DNA from: Bolinopsis microptera
Lineage: Eukaryota > Ctenophora > Tentaculata > Lobata > Bolinopsidae
Reading direction: 5' to 3'
Assembly (NCBI RefSeq): GCF_026151205.1
Contig: NC_087080.1
Coordinates: forward strand, 9,781,837-9,845,836
Length of the DNA stretch: 64,000 nt
Part shown: positions 22,436 to 32,860 of the stretch, piece after piece
How positions within the stretch are numbered: position 1 is the stretch's first letter
How the letters are laid out: each line of letters begins with the position of its first letter
Notes under the pieces: model-generated
Database searches by the model: none
Told to the model about the DNA's origin: nothing
What the model saw: the letters and a program-made list of their open reading frames with translations, nothing else
Translations under genes and position numbers: made by a program

Positions 22436-25295
22436 TACTCCAGTAGCAGGGAATGGTTGAGTGTGCACTTCGATGTATACGATTTCTGACAACACAGGGT
22501 TGTTTGTTAGATCATTCTTAACCAAAATCGTTTAGGTACGCAATTTGTGTCGCTAGACATAACCCTACAGGGCAGATTTTCTAAATTACCCTCAGTCGCG
22601 TATACGAGATTTTTGTATTTCAGCTCCTGAAGGTCATAGAGACTTCAATTTTAGCTTAAAATTACCGCAATGGACATATTTATATACAAGTTATGAAGCA
22701 ACATAAGGTCTCCAGTGCTTTGTTTTATAGATATTGACAAAAAACTGTATTTTGGCTCAGCGAACCAAAAATGCCCGACTGAATTTTGGTAACTTGAACT
22801 AGGAAGATCGTAGAGACTTGAATTTTAGCTTAAAATGAGCGCAAACATCACATTTATATACAACTTATAAAGCAATATAAGCCCTTTAATGCTTATTTGT
22901 TAAGATATTGACAAAAATCGGTCATTTTGGCTACAATACACGCGTGAGGAAAAATACCAAATTGGGCAACAACTTTGGTCTTTTTTTGACCAGTTTTGTG
23001 CTCAAGTTATTAAAATGTGCTTTGATGTTGTAGATCGGGTGTTTTCTTCCAATATGGGTTTCGGTATAAATCCGGAAGCACCCAGTTCATGGGTGATAGG
23101 GGTTAAAAACCCTAAAATGTCAGGCGATGGGCGAGACAATTGTCTGAATTTGGTTATAAAAACACTTGCACTCTTTGCTAGGGTTTGCTTTTTTCTGCTA
23201 CATCGATCCGATTTCTAACTACTAATCATCCCCCTCTACATCATTCTCTTTTAGATACATGATTTCTATAAGTTCTTGAAGGTACATCCGGCATGATGTA
23301 AAGTCTATATCAAAGCATTTTAATGTGGTCTTAACAAGTTGCAAGATATTCAAGTTCACTAATAAAACAGAGATTGTAGGATATTCTTCTTTTACATATT
23401 GAGTAATTTTGGCTACACATGTGAGGAAAGATACCAAATTGGTTTACCAAACGAAGATTTTAGGTTATCTATTATTCTTTACATGATTATTGACGCAACT
23501 TCATAGTCAAACCTGTATTATTTTAAATATTTAATATTTATCCACACTCTCCATAAGAATATTATTGGGAGTCATTTTGTGGTTAAAATTCGATTAAATC
23601 AGTATTTCCAAGCAAAAAACTGCCCCAAATTTCTCCTCCGAATATGGTCCGCTAGTTCGAAATTTTAGCACTTATAAACGTTATTGTTAGACATTAAATT
23701 AGTGTAATACCACTGAGACCAGATGTATAGTAATCTATTCAGATAAAGCGAAGAATGTGCATCTGAATGAAGAGAACTTTGCTGATCAAGAGAAAAGAAT
23801 ATGAAGAGATATCAGCAGCTGACAGAAGAGATTGCAAGCTCCAGACAGTAGCAGTTCGAGTTCGAGTTCGAGGCATTTACAACTGCAGCCTCCAAACCTT
23901 TATGAACCACCTGAACGTAAACACTAAAGAGAAAAAGGCCTGCATGAAGATCGCTGAAATTAGCATGAGGGCATCATACACCATCTATCTGTCCAGAAAC
24001 ACCATTATATGGACAGATGATTGGGAGTTAGTCCAGAGGCTAGTAATTGCATAGTAGGAGCGTATAGTGTTTGTAGAATGTAATTATTTTTACAAACTAC
24101 CGTTCAAAACTTATAGATCAAGTGATTGCCTACCCACAATTATAGTACAACGTCGTGGGGTCAGTCGATATTGTTGCTAAAAATCAGGAGCAAGCGTCTT
24201 AAAACAGGATACCATGAATCTGTATAAGTTTCAAGTAGTTTCATTCTACGTTTAATATTATTATTGGGTCGTTTACGTTAAAGTTATATTTGGCCATTTT
24301 ATAGCCTCCCCTCAAAAAGCCCACAATTACTCAATATGTAAAAGAATAATATCCTACAATCTCTGTTTTATTAGTGAACTTGAATATCTTGCAACTTGTT
24401 AAGACCACATTAAAATGCTTTGATATAGACTTTACATCATGCCGGATGTACCTTCAAGAACTTATAGAAATCATGTATCTAAAAGAGAATGATGTAGAGG
24501 GGGATGATTAGTAGTTAGAAATCGGATCGATGTAGCAGAAAAAAGCAAACCCCAGCAAAGAGTGCAAGTGTTTTTATAACCAAATTCAGACAATTGTCTC
24601 GCCCATCGCCTGACATTTTAGGGTTTTTAACCCCTATCACCCATGAACCGGGTGCTTCCGGATTTATACCGAAACCCATATTGGAAGAAAACACCCGATC
24701 TACAACATCAAAGCACATTTTAATAACTTGAGCACAAAACTGGTCAAAAAAAGACCAAAGTTGTTGCCCAATTTGGTATCTTTCCTCACGCGTGTATTGT
24801 AGCCAAAATGACCGATTTTTGTCAATATCTTAACAAATAAGCATTAAAGGGCTTATATTGCTTTATAAGTTGTATATAAATGTGATGTTTGCGCTCATTT
24901 TAAGCTAAAATTCAAGTCTCTACGATCTTCCTAGTTCAAGTTACCAAAATTCAGTCCCATTTTTGGTTCGCTGAGCCAAAAAACAGTTTTTTGTCAATAT
25001 CTATAAAACAAAGCACTGGAGACCTTATGTTGCTTCATAACTTGTATATAAATATGTCCATTGCGGTAATTTTAAGCTAAAATTGAAGTCTCTATGACCT
25101 TCAGGAGCTGAAATACAAAAATCTCGTATACGCGACTGAGGGTAATTTAGAAAATCTGCCCTGTAGGGTTATGTCTAGCGACACAAATTGCGTACCTAAA
25201 CGATTTTGGTTAAGAATGATCTAACAAACAACCCTGTGTTGTCAGAAATCGTATACATCGAAGTGCACACTCAACTATTCCCTGCTACTAGAGTA
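22436..25295. mobile_element. 2.86-kb element with ~975-bp terminal inverted repeats
   Basis: Left arm 22436 to about 23413 and right arm about 24321 to 25295 are near-identical inverted copies, starting TACTCCAGTAGCAGGG and ending CCCTGCTACTAGAGTA. The trinucleotide TAA flanks both ends (22433-22435 and 25296-25298), and the interrupted sequence (CCCTAACGTTTATC) matches the intact ~715-bp repeat units, so the insertion is clear. Each arm contains two ~150-bp internal repeats (around AGAGACTTCAATTTTAGCTT). The ~900-bp centre has one 95-codon frame (23767-24054) that I do not recognise. A 3-bp TAA duplication would fit PIF/Harbinger-type transposons, but no transposase is present. Confidence 0.8.
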
Positions 25296-27689
25296 TAACG
25301 TTTATCTAATAGCCCAACATAAAAAAACCAAGTTAACTGTAGCAACCCCTGATTTTAGTTTTTATTGTAATCGAAGTAAACATTCCAAATATTTTAAATA
25401 GTTTTGATCAGGTAATTTCTATCCGCTCAGTAACTACAGTATTCAGATATTTCATTACTGTAACTCAGTACGAAACGGCTGCGGAAGTTTAATGTTAAAG
25501 ATCAAATGTTAGCCAACTCAAATGTGTGATAATCATGAGTTCGACCTGCATTTTCTTGAGAGGGACAGCATCTTGCAGACAATTACTTTTCTTTCAGTCG
25601 AGCCCTGCGAGGACACCACATCCTTCGCTACGTGCCACTGTCACTGAACTATGGCCGCGTCACAATTAATTACAAACAGAGCTGCAATGTGGATACCTCA
25701 GCCCTAATGATTTTCGGCGGCTACTATTTTAAAACACGAAACCTTCCAGTTTTGGAATTATCATTTACTGATCTTGTCCTGCTGTCCCGGAAAATTCCAT
25801 TTAAATCTGTAAATTTATTCGTGAAAATATCATACAGTTGTTAAAGATTATAAAATCCTTTCATAAATAAATACTCTAATTATACTATAAATCTTATAGT
25901 CCTAATTGGAACGGTTCGATATAAGAAGACAGTATTTTAATAAAAGTTTTAGCAGGTAGTGGTCTTGAAAACACGTACTGACTTGAACGGTCAACGTTTA
26001 GTTATTGAACATACCCTAACATTTATCTAATAGCCCGACATGAAAAAACCAAGTTAGCTGTAGCAACCCGTGATTTTAGTTTTTATTGTAATCGAAGTAA
26101 ACATTCCAAATATTTTGAATATATTTAATCAGGTAATTTCTAACCGCTCAGTAACTACGGTATTCAGATATTTCATTACTGTTACTCAGTAAGAGACGGC
26201 TGCAGAAGTTTAATGTTAAAGATCAAATGTTAGCCTAGTCAAATGTGCGATAATCATGAGTTCGACCTGCATTTTCTTGAGAGGGACAGTATCTTGCAGA
26301 CAATTACTTTTTTTTCAGTCGAGCCCTGCGAGGACACCATATCCTTCGTTACGCCACTGTCACTGAACTATGGCCGCGTCACAATTAATTACAAACAGAG
26401 CTGCAATGTGGATACCTCAGCCCTAATGATTTGCGGCGGCTACCTACTATTTTAAAATACGAAACCTTCCAGTTTTGGAATTATTATTTACTGATCTAAT
26501 TGTCCTGCTGTCCCTGAAAATTCCATTTAAATCTGTAAATTTATTCGTGAAAATACTAAAATCCTTTCATAAATAAATACTCTAATTATACTATAAATCT
26601 TATAGTTATATTTCTAATTGGAACGGTTCGATATAGGAAGACAATAATTTACTAAAAGTTTTAGCAGGTAGTGGTCTTGAAAACATGTACTGACTTGAAC
26701 GGTCAGCGTTATCGAACATTCTTTAACATTTATCTAAAAGCCCAACATGAAAAAACCAAGTTAGCTGTAGCAACCCGTGATTTTAGTTTTTATTGTAATC
26801 GAAGTAAACATTCCAAATATTTTGAATAGTTTTGATCAGGTAATTTCTATCCGCTCAGTAACTACGGTATTCAGATATTTCATTACTGATACTCAGTAAG
26901 AGACGGCTGCGGAAGTTTAATGTTAAAGATCAAATGTTAGCCAACTCAAATGTGTGATAATCATGAGTTCGACCTGCATTTTCTTGAGAGGGACAGCATC
27001 TTGCAGACAATTACTTTTCTTTCAGTCGAGCCCTGCGAGGACACCACATCCTTCGCTACGTGCCACTGTCACTGAACTATGGCCGCGTCACAATTAATTA
27101 CAAACAGAGCTGCAATGTGGATACCTCAGCCCTAATGATTTTCGGCGGCTACTATTTTAAAACACGAAACCTTCCAGTTTTGGAATTATCATTTACTGAT
27201 CTTATTGTCCTGCTGTCCCGGAAAATTCCATTTAAATTTGTAAATTTATTCGTGAAAATATCATACAGTTGTTAAAGATTATAAAATCCTTTCATAAATA
27301 AATACTCTAATTATACTATAAATCTTATAGTCCTAATTGGAACGGTTCGATATAAGAAGACAGTATTTTAATAAAAGTTTTAGCAGGTAGTGGTCTTGAA
27401 AACACGTACTGACTTGAACGGTCAACGTTTAGTTATTGAACATACCCTAACATTTATCTAATAGCCCGACATGAAAAAACCAAGTTAGCTGTAGCAACCC
27501 GTGATTTTAGTTTTATTGTAATCGAAGTAAACATTCCAAATATTTTGAATATATTTAATCAGGTAATTTCTAACCGCTCAGTAACTACGGTATTCAGATA
27601 TTTCATTACTGTTACTCAGTAAGAGACGGCTGCAGAAGTTTAATGTTAAAGATCAAATGTTAGCCTAGTCAAATGTGCGATAATCATGA

Positions 27690-27804
27690 TGTTGTGTACC
27701 GGGGTTCTTATCAGTAATGAACAATTGAAACGATCACTTCCTAAAACCTAAAGGCTATTAGTATGATTAGTTAACAATATAAAATCATATATCAATATAT
27801 AACA
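27690..27804 (-). repeat. Gypsy 3' LTR
   Basis: 115 bp, identical by eye to the 5' LTR. It is followed on the left by the target duplication CATGA. No canonical AATAAA is obvious within it. Confidence 0.93.
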
Positions 27805-28239
27805 TTCCTCCTTGTTCAATGTTCAAATCGTTTGCGTATCGAAAACATTAAGATTCGTCTCAGCTCGGACCACGTTTTACAGAATTAAATTAAATTGCGC
27901 GCGTTTAATGCGCGTGACTGAAAACAACAAATTCTTTATAATATAACGACGTCCGCGTTTTACATAAAATACATAAAATCCAACTTCACATTCTCTCTCT
28001 TTCGACGAATGTTAAAATCTGCCGTATGCCAGTTAAAATAAAAGTCTCGTGACAAGTTGCTTTCCGATTTAAACTGCCGTTTCATGTTAGAAATCAAATG
28101 TTAAAATGTCCTTCATCTATCGGGTATCAAAATAAACATCTTCGTTCGATATTACAATACACTGCACGTAGTGCCTTTACACATAAAAACAAAATAAGCT
28201 GTCGTATAAAATGAGTAAAAACAATCTGTAATAAATTAA
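27805..28239 (-). other. Gypsy 3' untranslated region with polypurine tract
   Basis: The 435 bp between the gag-pol stop and the 3' LTR contain no gene. Directly before the LTR the minus strand reads AAGGAGGAA (27805-27813), the expected polypurine tract that primes plus-strand synthesis. Confidence 0.7.
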
Positions 28240-31200
28240 TTAATTCCAACGACGTTTTGGTTTGTTAGCCAGTCTGTCAGATCTGCGAAGTGATACTGGT
28301 GCAGATCCCGTGTTGGGTGTGTTGTTAGTTTTAGTAGTTGTCAATCGTGTAGACTGTGTAGTCACGTTAGAAGTAGTGGGTCGTGTTACAGTGGCTTGAA
28401 TAGGTGTAGGTGGTTGTGATTGTGAAACACTCACTGATGGAACACGTGCTGGTGAAACATTCTCTAACTCTAACGGACCACGTACTGGTGAATTGTGCAA
28501 TGGTGAAACATTCAACTGGACATGACTATTGCTAGTTTCTAGATTACCTGGGGGACTATACAAAGTTGGTTTCTTTCGCTGTAACATTGGTCTCAGTCTC
28601 TTCTTAATCTGATCTGCGTGTTTTACAACTTTTCTCCCACCAAACTGTACTTCATACATATTGGAATTGCCCAGTCTTCTTTCAATAACACCTTCTTTCC
28701 ATGTGTCTTTAGCTGTAGGTTGAACATACACGTCTTGTTGTTCTTCAAACTGTCTGTTTCGAATTCTGCTAGAATCAAGAACTGCTTGCTCCTTCTCGAT
28801 ATCCATGCTGTCAACTTTCTGCTGATCCAGTGGGGTAATCTGATGAAGTCTGGATCTGAGCGATCTTTTAAACATCGCCTCTGCTGGTGGTGTACCTGTT
28901 ACACTGTGTGGCGTGTTTCTGTACCGGATCAAGAAGTTCGCTAAATTCTTGTGAATATCTTTACAATCTTCGTTCATCTTTTTCATAGCAGATTTGAAAG
29001 TTCCTACAAACCGTTCACAACAACCGTTACTTTTTGGGTGATATGTTCCTGTCTTCAAGTGTCTGATGTTGTTAGATGATAAGAACTTTTCAAACTCGTC
29101 AGAGGTAAAGTTGGTTCCATTGTCGCTTACTATGACGAATGGCAGTCCGTTTCTACTAAATATCTCTCGTAGTGCTCTGATAGTAGCTGCTGAAGTGGTG
29201 TCTTTGTTCATCTTTATCACTTCTGGCCATCTTGTGTAAGCATCATAGACAACTAACCACATTTTGTTGAAGAATGGGCCTGCGTAGTCAATATGTACGC
29301 GCTGCCAAGGCATAGTGGGTTTGGTCCACGGATGTTCAGTGAGACTTGGTAAACTCTTCCCATGTTTACCACAACTTTTACATGTGCTGGCTAACTGTTC
29401 AATCTCTGAGTTAATCCGTGGCCAGTACACGTGAGAACGAGCCAGAGTCTTCATTCCACTCATCCCAAGGTGTGTGACATGTAGCATCTCCAACACTGTC
29501 GATCGTAGTTTGCTGGGAATAATGACTCTGCAACCCCACGTTATACATCCTAGCTCCACAGATAATTCACTTCTTCTGTTCCAGTAAGCTGTCATCTCTT
29601 CACTGAATTGTATGCCTTTGTCCGGCCATCCATTCATGATGTAGTGTAACGCTTTTGACAAAATCGGGTCTTTTTTGGTGTAACTCTCGATCTTCTTAGC
29701 AGTTAAACAGGTATCTTCAATGTCCACACTGAAGACTAGCTCTTCCTTAGCTTCTTCTTCGTCCTGTTTAGTGTGTGGAACTGGTAATCTTGATAGCATG
29801 TCTGCATTACCATGGGCTTTGGTCGAACGATATGCTATTTCGTAATCGTAATCCATAAGGAATATCGACCATCTGGTTAGTCTTGCTGCTGTCATGACCG
29901 ATAACTGTTTGTTCTTATTGAATATGTGGACTAGCGGTTGGTTATCAGTGACTAGCTTAAACTTCCTCCCGTACAGGTAGAGGTGAAAACGCTTGACTCC
30001 CCAGACAATTGCTGTAGCTTCCTTGTCTATCTGTGAGTAGTTCTTTTCTGCAGATGTCAAGGTGCGTGAGATGTACTCAACAGGTCTTTCAGTTCCGTCA
30101 GGCATTACATGCGACAAAACAGCGCCTAATCCATGTGATGATGCGTCTGTATCTAGCTTTAGCGGTAGATTAGGATTGTACAAAGTCAGAACTGTCTCCG
30201 AACTTAACATGTTTCTCAGTTTCTCCCAAGATTTCTGTTGTTCCTTGCCCCATTTCCATTTGACTCCTTTCTTCCTGAGTTCGTCTAAGGGTGCAATAAT
30301 CTGAGACATGTTTGCAATGTACCTTCTGTAGTAGTTCACTCCTCCAAGAAATGATACAAGTTCGTCCACCGACTTTGGTACTTTCATCTTCAGTAAATCT
30401 TCCACTTTGGATTTTACAGGCTTTATTCCGTCTTTGTTCACAGTGTGACCTAGGTACGTCACTTCGTCTTCCATGAACTGGGATTTCTCTGGTTTACATC
30501 TGTATCCTTGATTTTCTAATCTCGTTATGACCTCGTTCAAAATGGTCATGTGTTCTTCATCGTCTTTTCCTGATATGAGAATATCGTCGACTCTACAACA
30601 ACACATTTGAATCCCGGCTAGAGTTTGGTCAATGGTCTCCTGAAAAATCGCAGCAGCGGGTGCGATACCATACGGTAACCGGTTCCACATCAACTGTCCT
30701 AGATGGGTGTTGATTGTCGTTAAAATCCTGTCTTCCTTTCTGATCGGAATGTTGTTGTACGCTTGTCGAACATCTAGCTTAGTAAACTTCTTACCCCCTG
30801 TTACCTTGTTAAAGCACTCTTCTATTGAAGGTAACGGGTATTGCTGAGCTGCCATCCCTGGATTCAACGTGAGATTGTATGATCCACAAATCCTTGTCTT
30901 CTCTCCTTTAAACACTGGAACTACGGGTGTTCCCCAAGGACTTGCTCCCTCAATTTTGCTCAAAATCCCTTCGTTGATCATTCTCTGTAACTCGTCCCCG
31001 ACTTGCTTCTTCTTAGCATAGGGTAACGGTCTCACTCCAAGTGATTTAGGCTGTGCTCCTTCCTTGAGAATCAGCTTTGCTTCAGCTCCTGAGATAAGTC
31101 CTAAACCTTGCTGAAAGATTGGACTTTCCTTGAGTTTACTAATCGTTCTGAGTTTAAATACTTCCATGTCTCTGTCTGATACTGCAGTGACAAGTTCTTC

Positions 31201-32745
31201 ATCCACACTACTACACACATTTGCATCAACAGTCTCTTTGTCCTTCTGAAGATTAAGAATCTTTGTCAGCCAGTCTGGTCCTAAAAACTCTGTTATCCAT
31301 GACTGCCCCATGAGCGACGGGCACTTGTCATCTATTATATACAGCTCTAATCCCTGTATCAGTCTTCCGTTGAACTCAACGTCTACCAGACTTTTACCTT
31401 TGACAGACAGTCTCTCGTTGTTAGCAACACGCAGGGTCTTGTTAGCAGCACGCAGGGTCTTGCCTAACCCTAACTTAGAAAAAACATCACAACTAACTAT
31501 ACTTACCGTGGATCCACTGTCGAACTCCATCTGTAGATTAACTCCATTCAATTTAACCTGAACGAGTGGTTTAGAAATGTTCGTGTAGTTAACTGTCAGT
31601 TCATTGTCATCATAAAAATCATTATGAATTTCAACATTGCTCTCAGAAAACTTGAGCATGGTACAATCTAGGTCAGAAATTTCATTTTCAAAATCAACAT
31701 CATGATAAACAGAGGACTGACACGCTAAACTTGTGTCAAATTCACCTAACTCACTCTCTGAGTTATCTACTGGTGAATACTCTAACACCTCCTCCACAAA
31801 TAAAATTTCCTCACTTGACTCCTCACTCTCGCTCTCAAGCTCTGAATTACTCTCTTCTGAACTTTCACTATCTGAACAAGACTCCACATGATAAGTTTTG
31901 ACGTCTTTCTTTCTCTTCTTCTTTCTCTTTGCGTGTTGACAGTTCTTACTGATGTGTCCCACTTTCTTACAGGCATGACATTTCGTGAAACACTGTTTCT
32001 CTGAATGTCCCTTCAGTGTACATTTCTTACATGTGACCACTGTTTTCTTGTCAGTCCTGTGGGATCTCTCTTTCTTCCTAGACTTAATACTGTTCACTGT
32101 TCCACTGCTTGATGCGTTCATTTCATGAGCCTCCAATTTGGTCTTCTCCAGTGACAACATGTGCTCTCTTGCGATTTCTAGGGTCAGATTGGTCTTCTTT
32201 AGCAGTTTGGCTTTCTCTCTCTCTTCTCTTAGTCCTGCTACAAACTGGTCTAACAATCTGGAATCTAGATCCTGAAACTCGCAATCAGTTGCACATACTA
32301 GCAGTCTCTCCATATAGCTAGTGCTCTTTTCATTCTCCTTTTGTCTGATCTGTGTGAAGTGATATCTTGAAGCGAATTTGGTTGGCCTGGGTGCGAAATG
32401 TTCGCATAGTCTCTGCTTCAACTTACTGTATCTCTCTTCCACTAGCTTCGCTGGTTTACACAAGTTTGTGGCTTTTTTAAACATACTTGAGTCCATGTTG
32501 ACGATGAGTAGCTTGGTTCTTTGGAGCTCTTTCAATTCCTCTATCCGGACTTCCCTTTCTCTAGTAAGTCTATCAGTTTCGTCCTGAGCTCTGTCGTTCT
32601 CCTCCGGGATTTCTGGGATTGTCGGGTCTTCCACCAGTTCCCCGACCTCTAGAAAAACCTCAAATTGTTCAAACCAACTTCTTACATCTGTGACATTTGT
32701 CGTGGAGAGTGGTTCATTAAACTGATATCTCATCACTGTCGCCAT
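28240..32745 (-). CDS. Gag-Pol polyprotein of a Ty3/Gypsy retrotransposon
   Basis: A single 1,501-residue frame. Gag occupies about residues 1-300, with two CCHC knuckles (CKKCTLKGHSEKQC at ~239 and CHACKKVGHISKNC at ~256) followed by a Lys-rich then Ser/Glu-rich stretch. The retropepsin core is MEFDSGSTVSIV (~407). Reverse transcriptase spans ~570-790, with KLDVRQAY (motif A) and RVDDILISG (motif C; Arg replaces the usual Tyr of YxDD). RNase H includes DTDASSHG (~865), E909 and TDN (~933). Integrase has an HHCC finger (H1092, H1105, C1122, C1125) and catalytic D1153, D1208 and E1244 with D,D35,E spacing. The tail (~1350-1501) is Pro/Thr-rich. No frameshift or stop was seen. The Arg in the RT catalytic box is the one clear departure from an active enzyme. 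Confidence 0.95.
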   Translation of the reverse strand: MATVMRYQFNEPLSTTNVTDVRSWFEQFEVFLEVGELVEDPTIPEIPEENDRAQDETDRLTREREVRIEELKELQRTKLLIVNMDSSMFKKATNLCKPAKLVEERYSKLKQRLCEHFAPRPTKFASRYHFTQIRQKENEKSTSYMERLLVCATDCEFQDLDSRLLDQFVAGLREEREKAKLLKKTNLTLEIAREHMLSLEKTKLEAHEMNASSSGTVNSIKSRKKERSHRTDKKTVVTCKKCTLKGHSEKQCFTKCHACKKVGHISKNCQHAKRKKKRKKDVKTYHVESCSDSESSEESNSELESESEESSEEILFVEEVLEYSPVDNSESELGEFDTSLACQSSVYHDVDFENEISDLDCTMLKFSESNVEIHNDFYDDNELTVNYTNISKPLVQVKLNGVNLQMEFDSGSTVSIVSCDVFSKLGLGKTLRAANKTLRVANNERLSVKGKSLVDVEFNGRLIQGLELYIIDDKCPSLMGQSWITEFLGPDWLTKILNLQKDKETVDANVCSSVDEELVTAVSDRDMEVFKLRTISKLKESPIFQQGLGLISGAEAKLILKEGAQPKSLGVRPLPYAKKKQVGDELQRMINEGILSKIEGASPWGTPVVPVFKGEKTRICGSYNLTLNPGMAAQQYPLPSIEECFNKVTGGKKFTKLDVRQAYNNIPIRKEDRILTTINTHLGQLMWNRLPYGIAPAAAIFQETIDQTLAGIQMCCCRVDDILISGKDDEEHMTILNEVITRLENQGYRCKPEKSQFMEDEVTYLGHTVNKDGIKPVKSKVEDLLKMKVPKSVDELVSFLGGVNYYRRYIANMSQIIAPLDELRKKGVKWKWGKEQQKSWEKLRNMLSSETVLTLYNPNLPLKLDTDASSHGLGAVLSHVMPDGTERPVEYISRTLTSAEKNYSQIDKEATAIVWGVKRFHLYLYGRKFKLVTDNQPLVHIFNKNKQLSVMTAARLTRWSIFLMDYDYEIAYRSTKAHGNADMLSRLPVPHTKQDEEEAKEELVFSVDIEDTCLTAKKIESYTKKDPILSKALHYIMNGWPDKGIQFSEEMTAYWNRRSELSVELGCITWGCRVIIPSKLRSTVLEMLHVTHLGMSGMKTLARSHVYWPRINSEIEQLASTCKSCGKHGKSLPSLTEHPWTKPTMPWQRVHIDYAGPFFNKMWLVVYDAYTRWPEVIKMNKDTTSAATIRALREIFSRNGLPFVIVSDNGTNFTSDEFEKFLSSNNIRHLKTGTYHPKSNGCCERFVGTFKSAMKKMNEDCKDIHKNLANFLIRYRNTPHSVTGTPPAEAMFKRSLRSRLHQITPLDQQKVDSMDIEKEQAVLDSSRIRNRQFEEQQDVYVQPTAKDTWKEGVIERRLGNSNMYEVQFGGRKVVKHADQIKKRLRPMLQRKKPTLYSPPGNLETSNSHVQLNVSPLHNSPVRGPLELENVSPARVPSVSVSQSQPPTPIQATVTRPTTSNVTTQSTRLTTTKTNNTPNTGSAPVSLRRSDRLANKPKRRWN
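32728..32745 (-). promoter_or_regulatory. Candidate primer-binding site overlapping the gag-pol start codon
   Basis: One base after the 5' LTR, the minus strand reads TGGCGACAGTGATGAG. TGG complements the CCA end of a tRNA, and TGGCGAC fits the 3' ends of some tRNA-Arg or tRNA-Ser species. The ATG at 32743-32745 shares its TG with this site, so either the start codon lies in the primer-binding site or translation starts at the next Met four codons on. Confidence 0.55.
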
Positions 32746-32860
32746 TGTTGTGTACCGGGGTTCTTATCAGTAATGAACAATTGAAACGATCACTTCCTAA
32801 AACCTAAAGGCTATTAGTATGATTAGTTAACAATATAAAATCATATATCAATATATAACA
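32746..32860 (-). repeat. Gypsy 5' LTR
   Basis: 115 bp, the upstream LTR for the minus-strand element, identical by eye to the 3' LTR. On the minus strand it starts TGTTATATATTG and ends GGTACACAACA. It should carry the promoter; a TATATA-like stretch lies close to its start. Confidence 0.93.

Larger units (their letters stand above)
27690..32860 (-). mobile_element. Intact Ty3/Gypsy LTR retrotransposon with 115-bp LTRs
   Basis: A 5,171-bp element bounded by two identical 115-bp LTRs (27690-27804, 32746-32860) that begin TG and end CA. It is flanked by the 5-bp duplication CATGA (27685-27689, 32861-32865). The empty site is known from the other units of the host repeat (ATAATCATGAGTTCGACC). 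One long gag-pol frame fills the interior and there is no env. Identical LTRs and an unbroken frame indicate a very recent insertion. Very short LTRs and a fused gag-pol frame are reminiscent of the Mag branch of Gypsy elements; this assignment is inference. Confidence 0.95.

Noticed and set aside
23767-24054. 95-codon frame in the centre of the inverted-repeat element as a transposase
   Set aside because: Too short, with no catalytic motif visible. Left unassigned.
23015-24718. 67-codon frames mirrored on both strands (MCFDVVDRVF...)
   Set aside because: They lie in the two arms of the inverted-repeat element and match nothing I recognise; the mirroring is explained by the arms.
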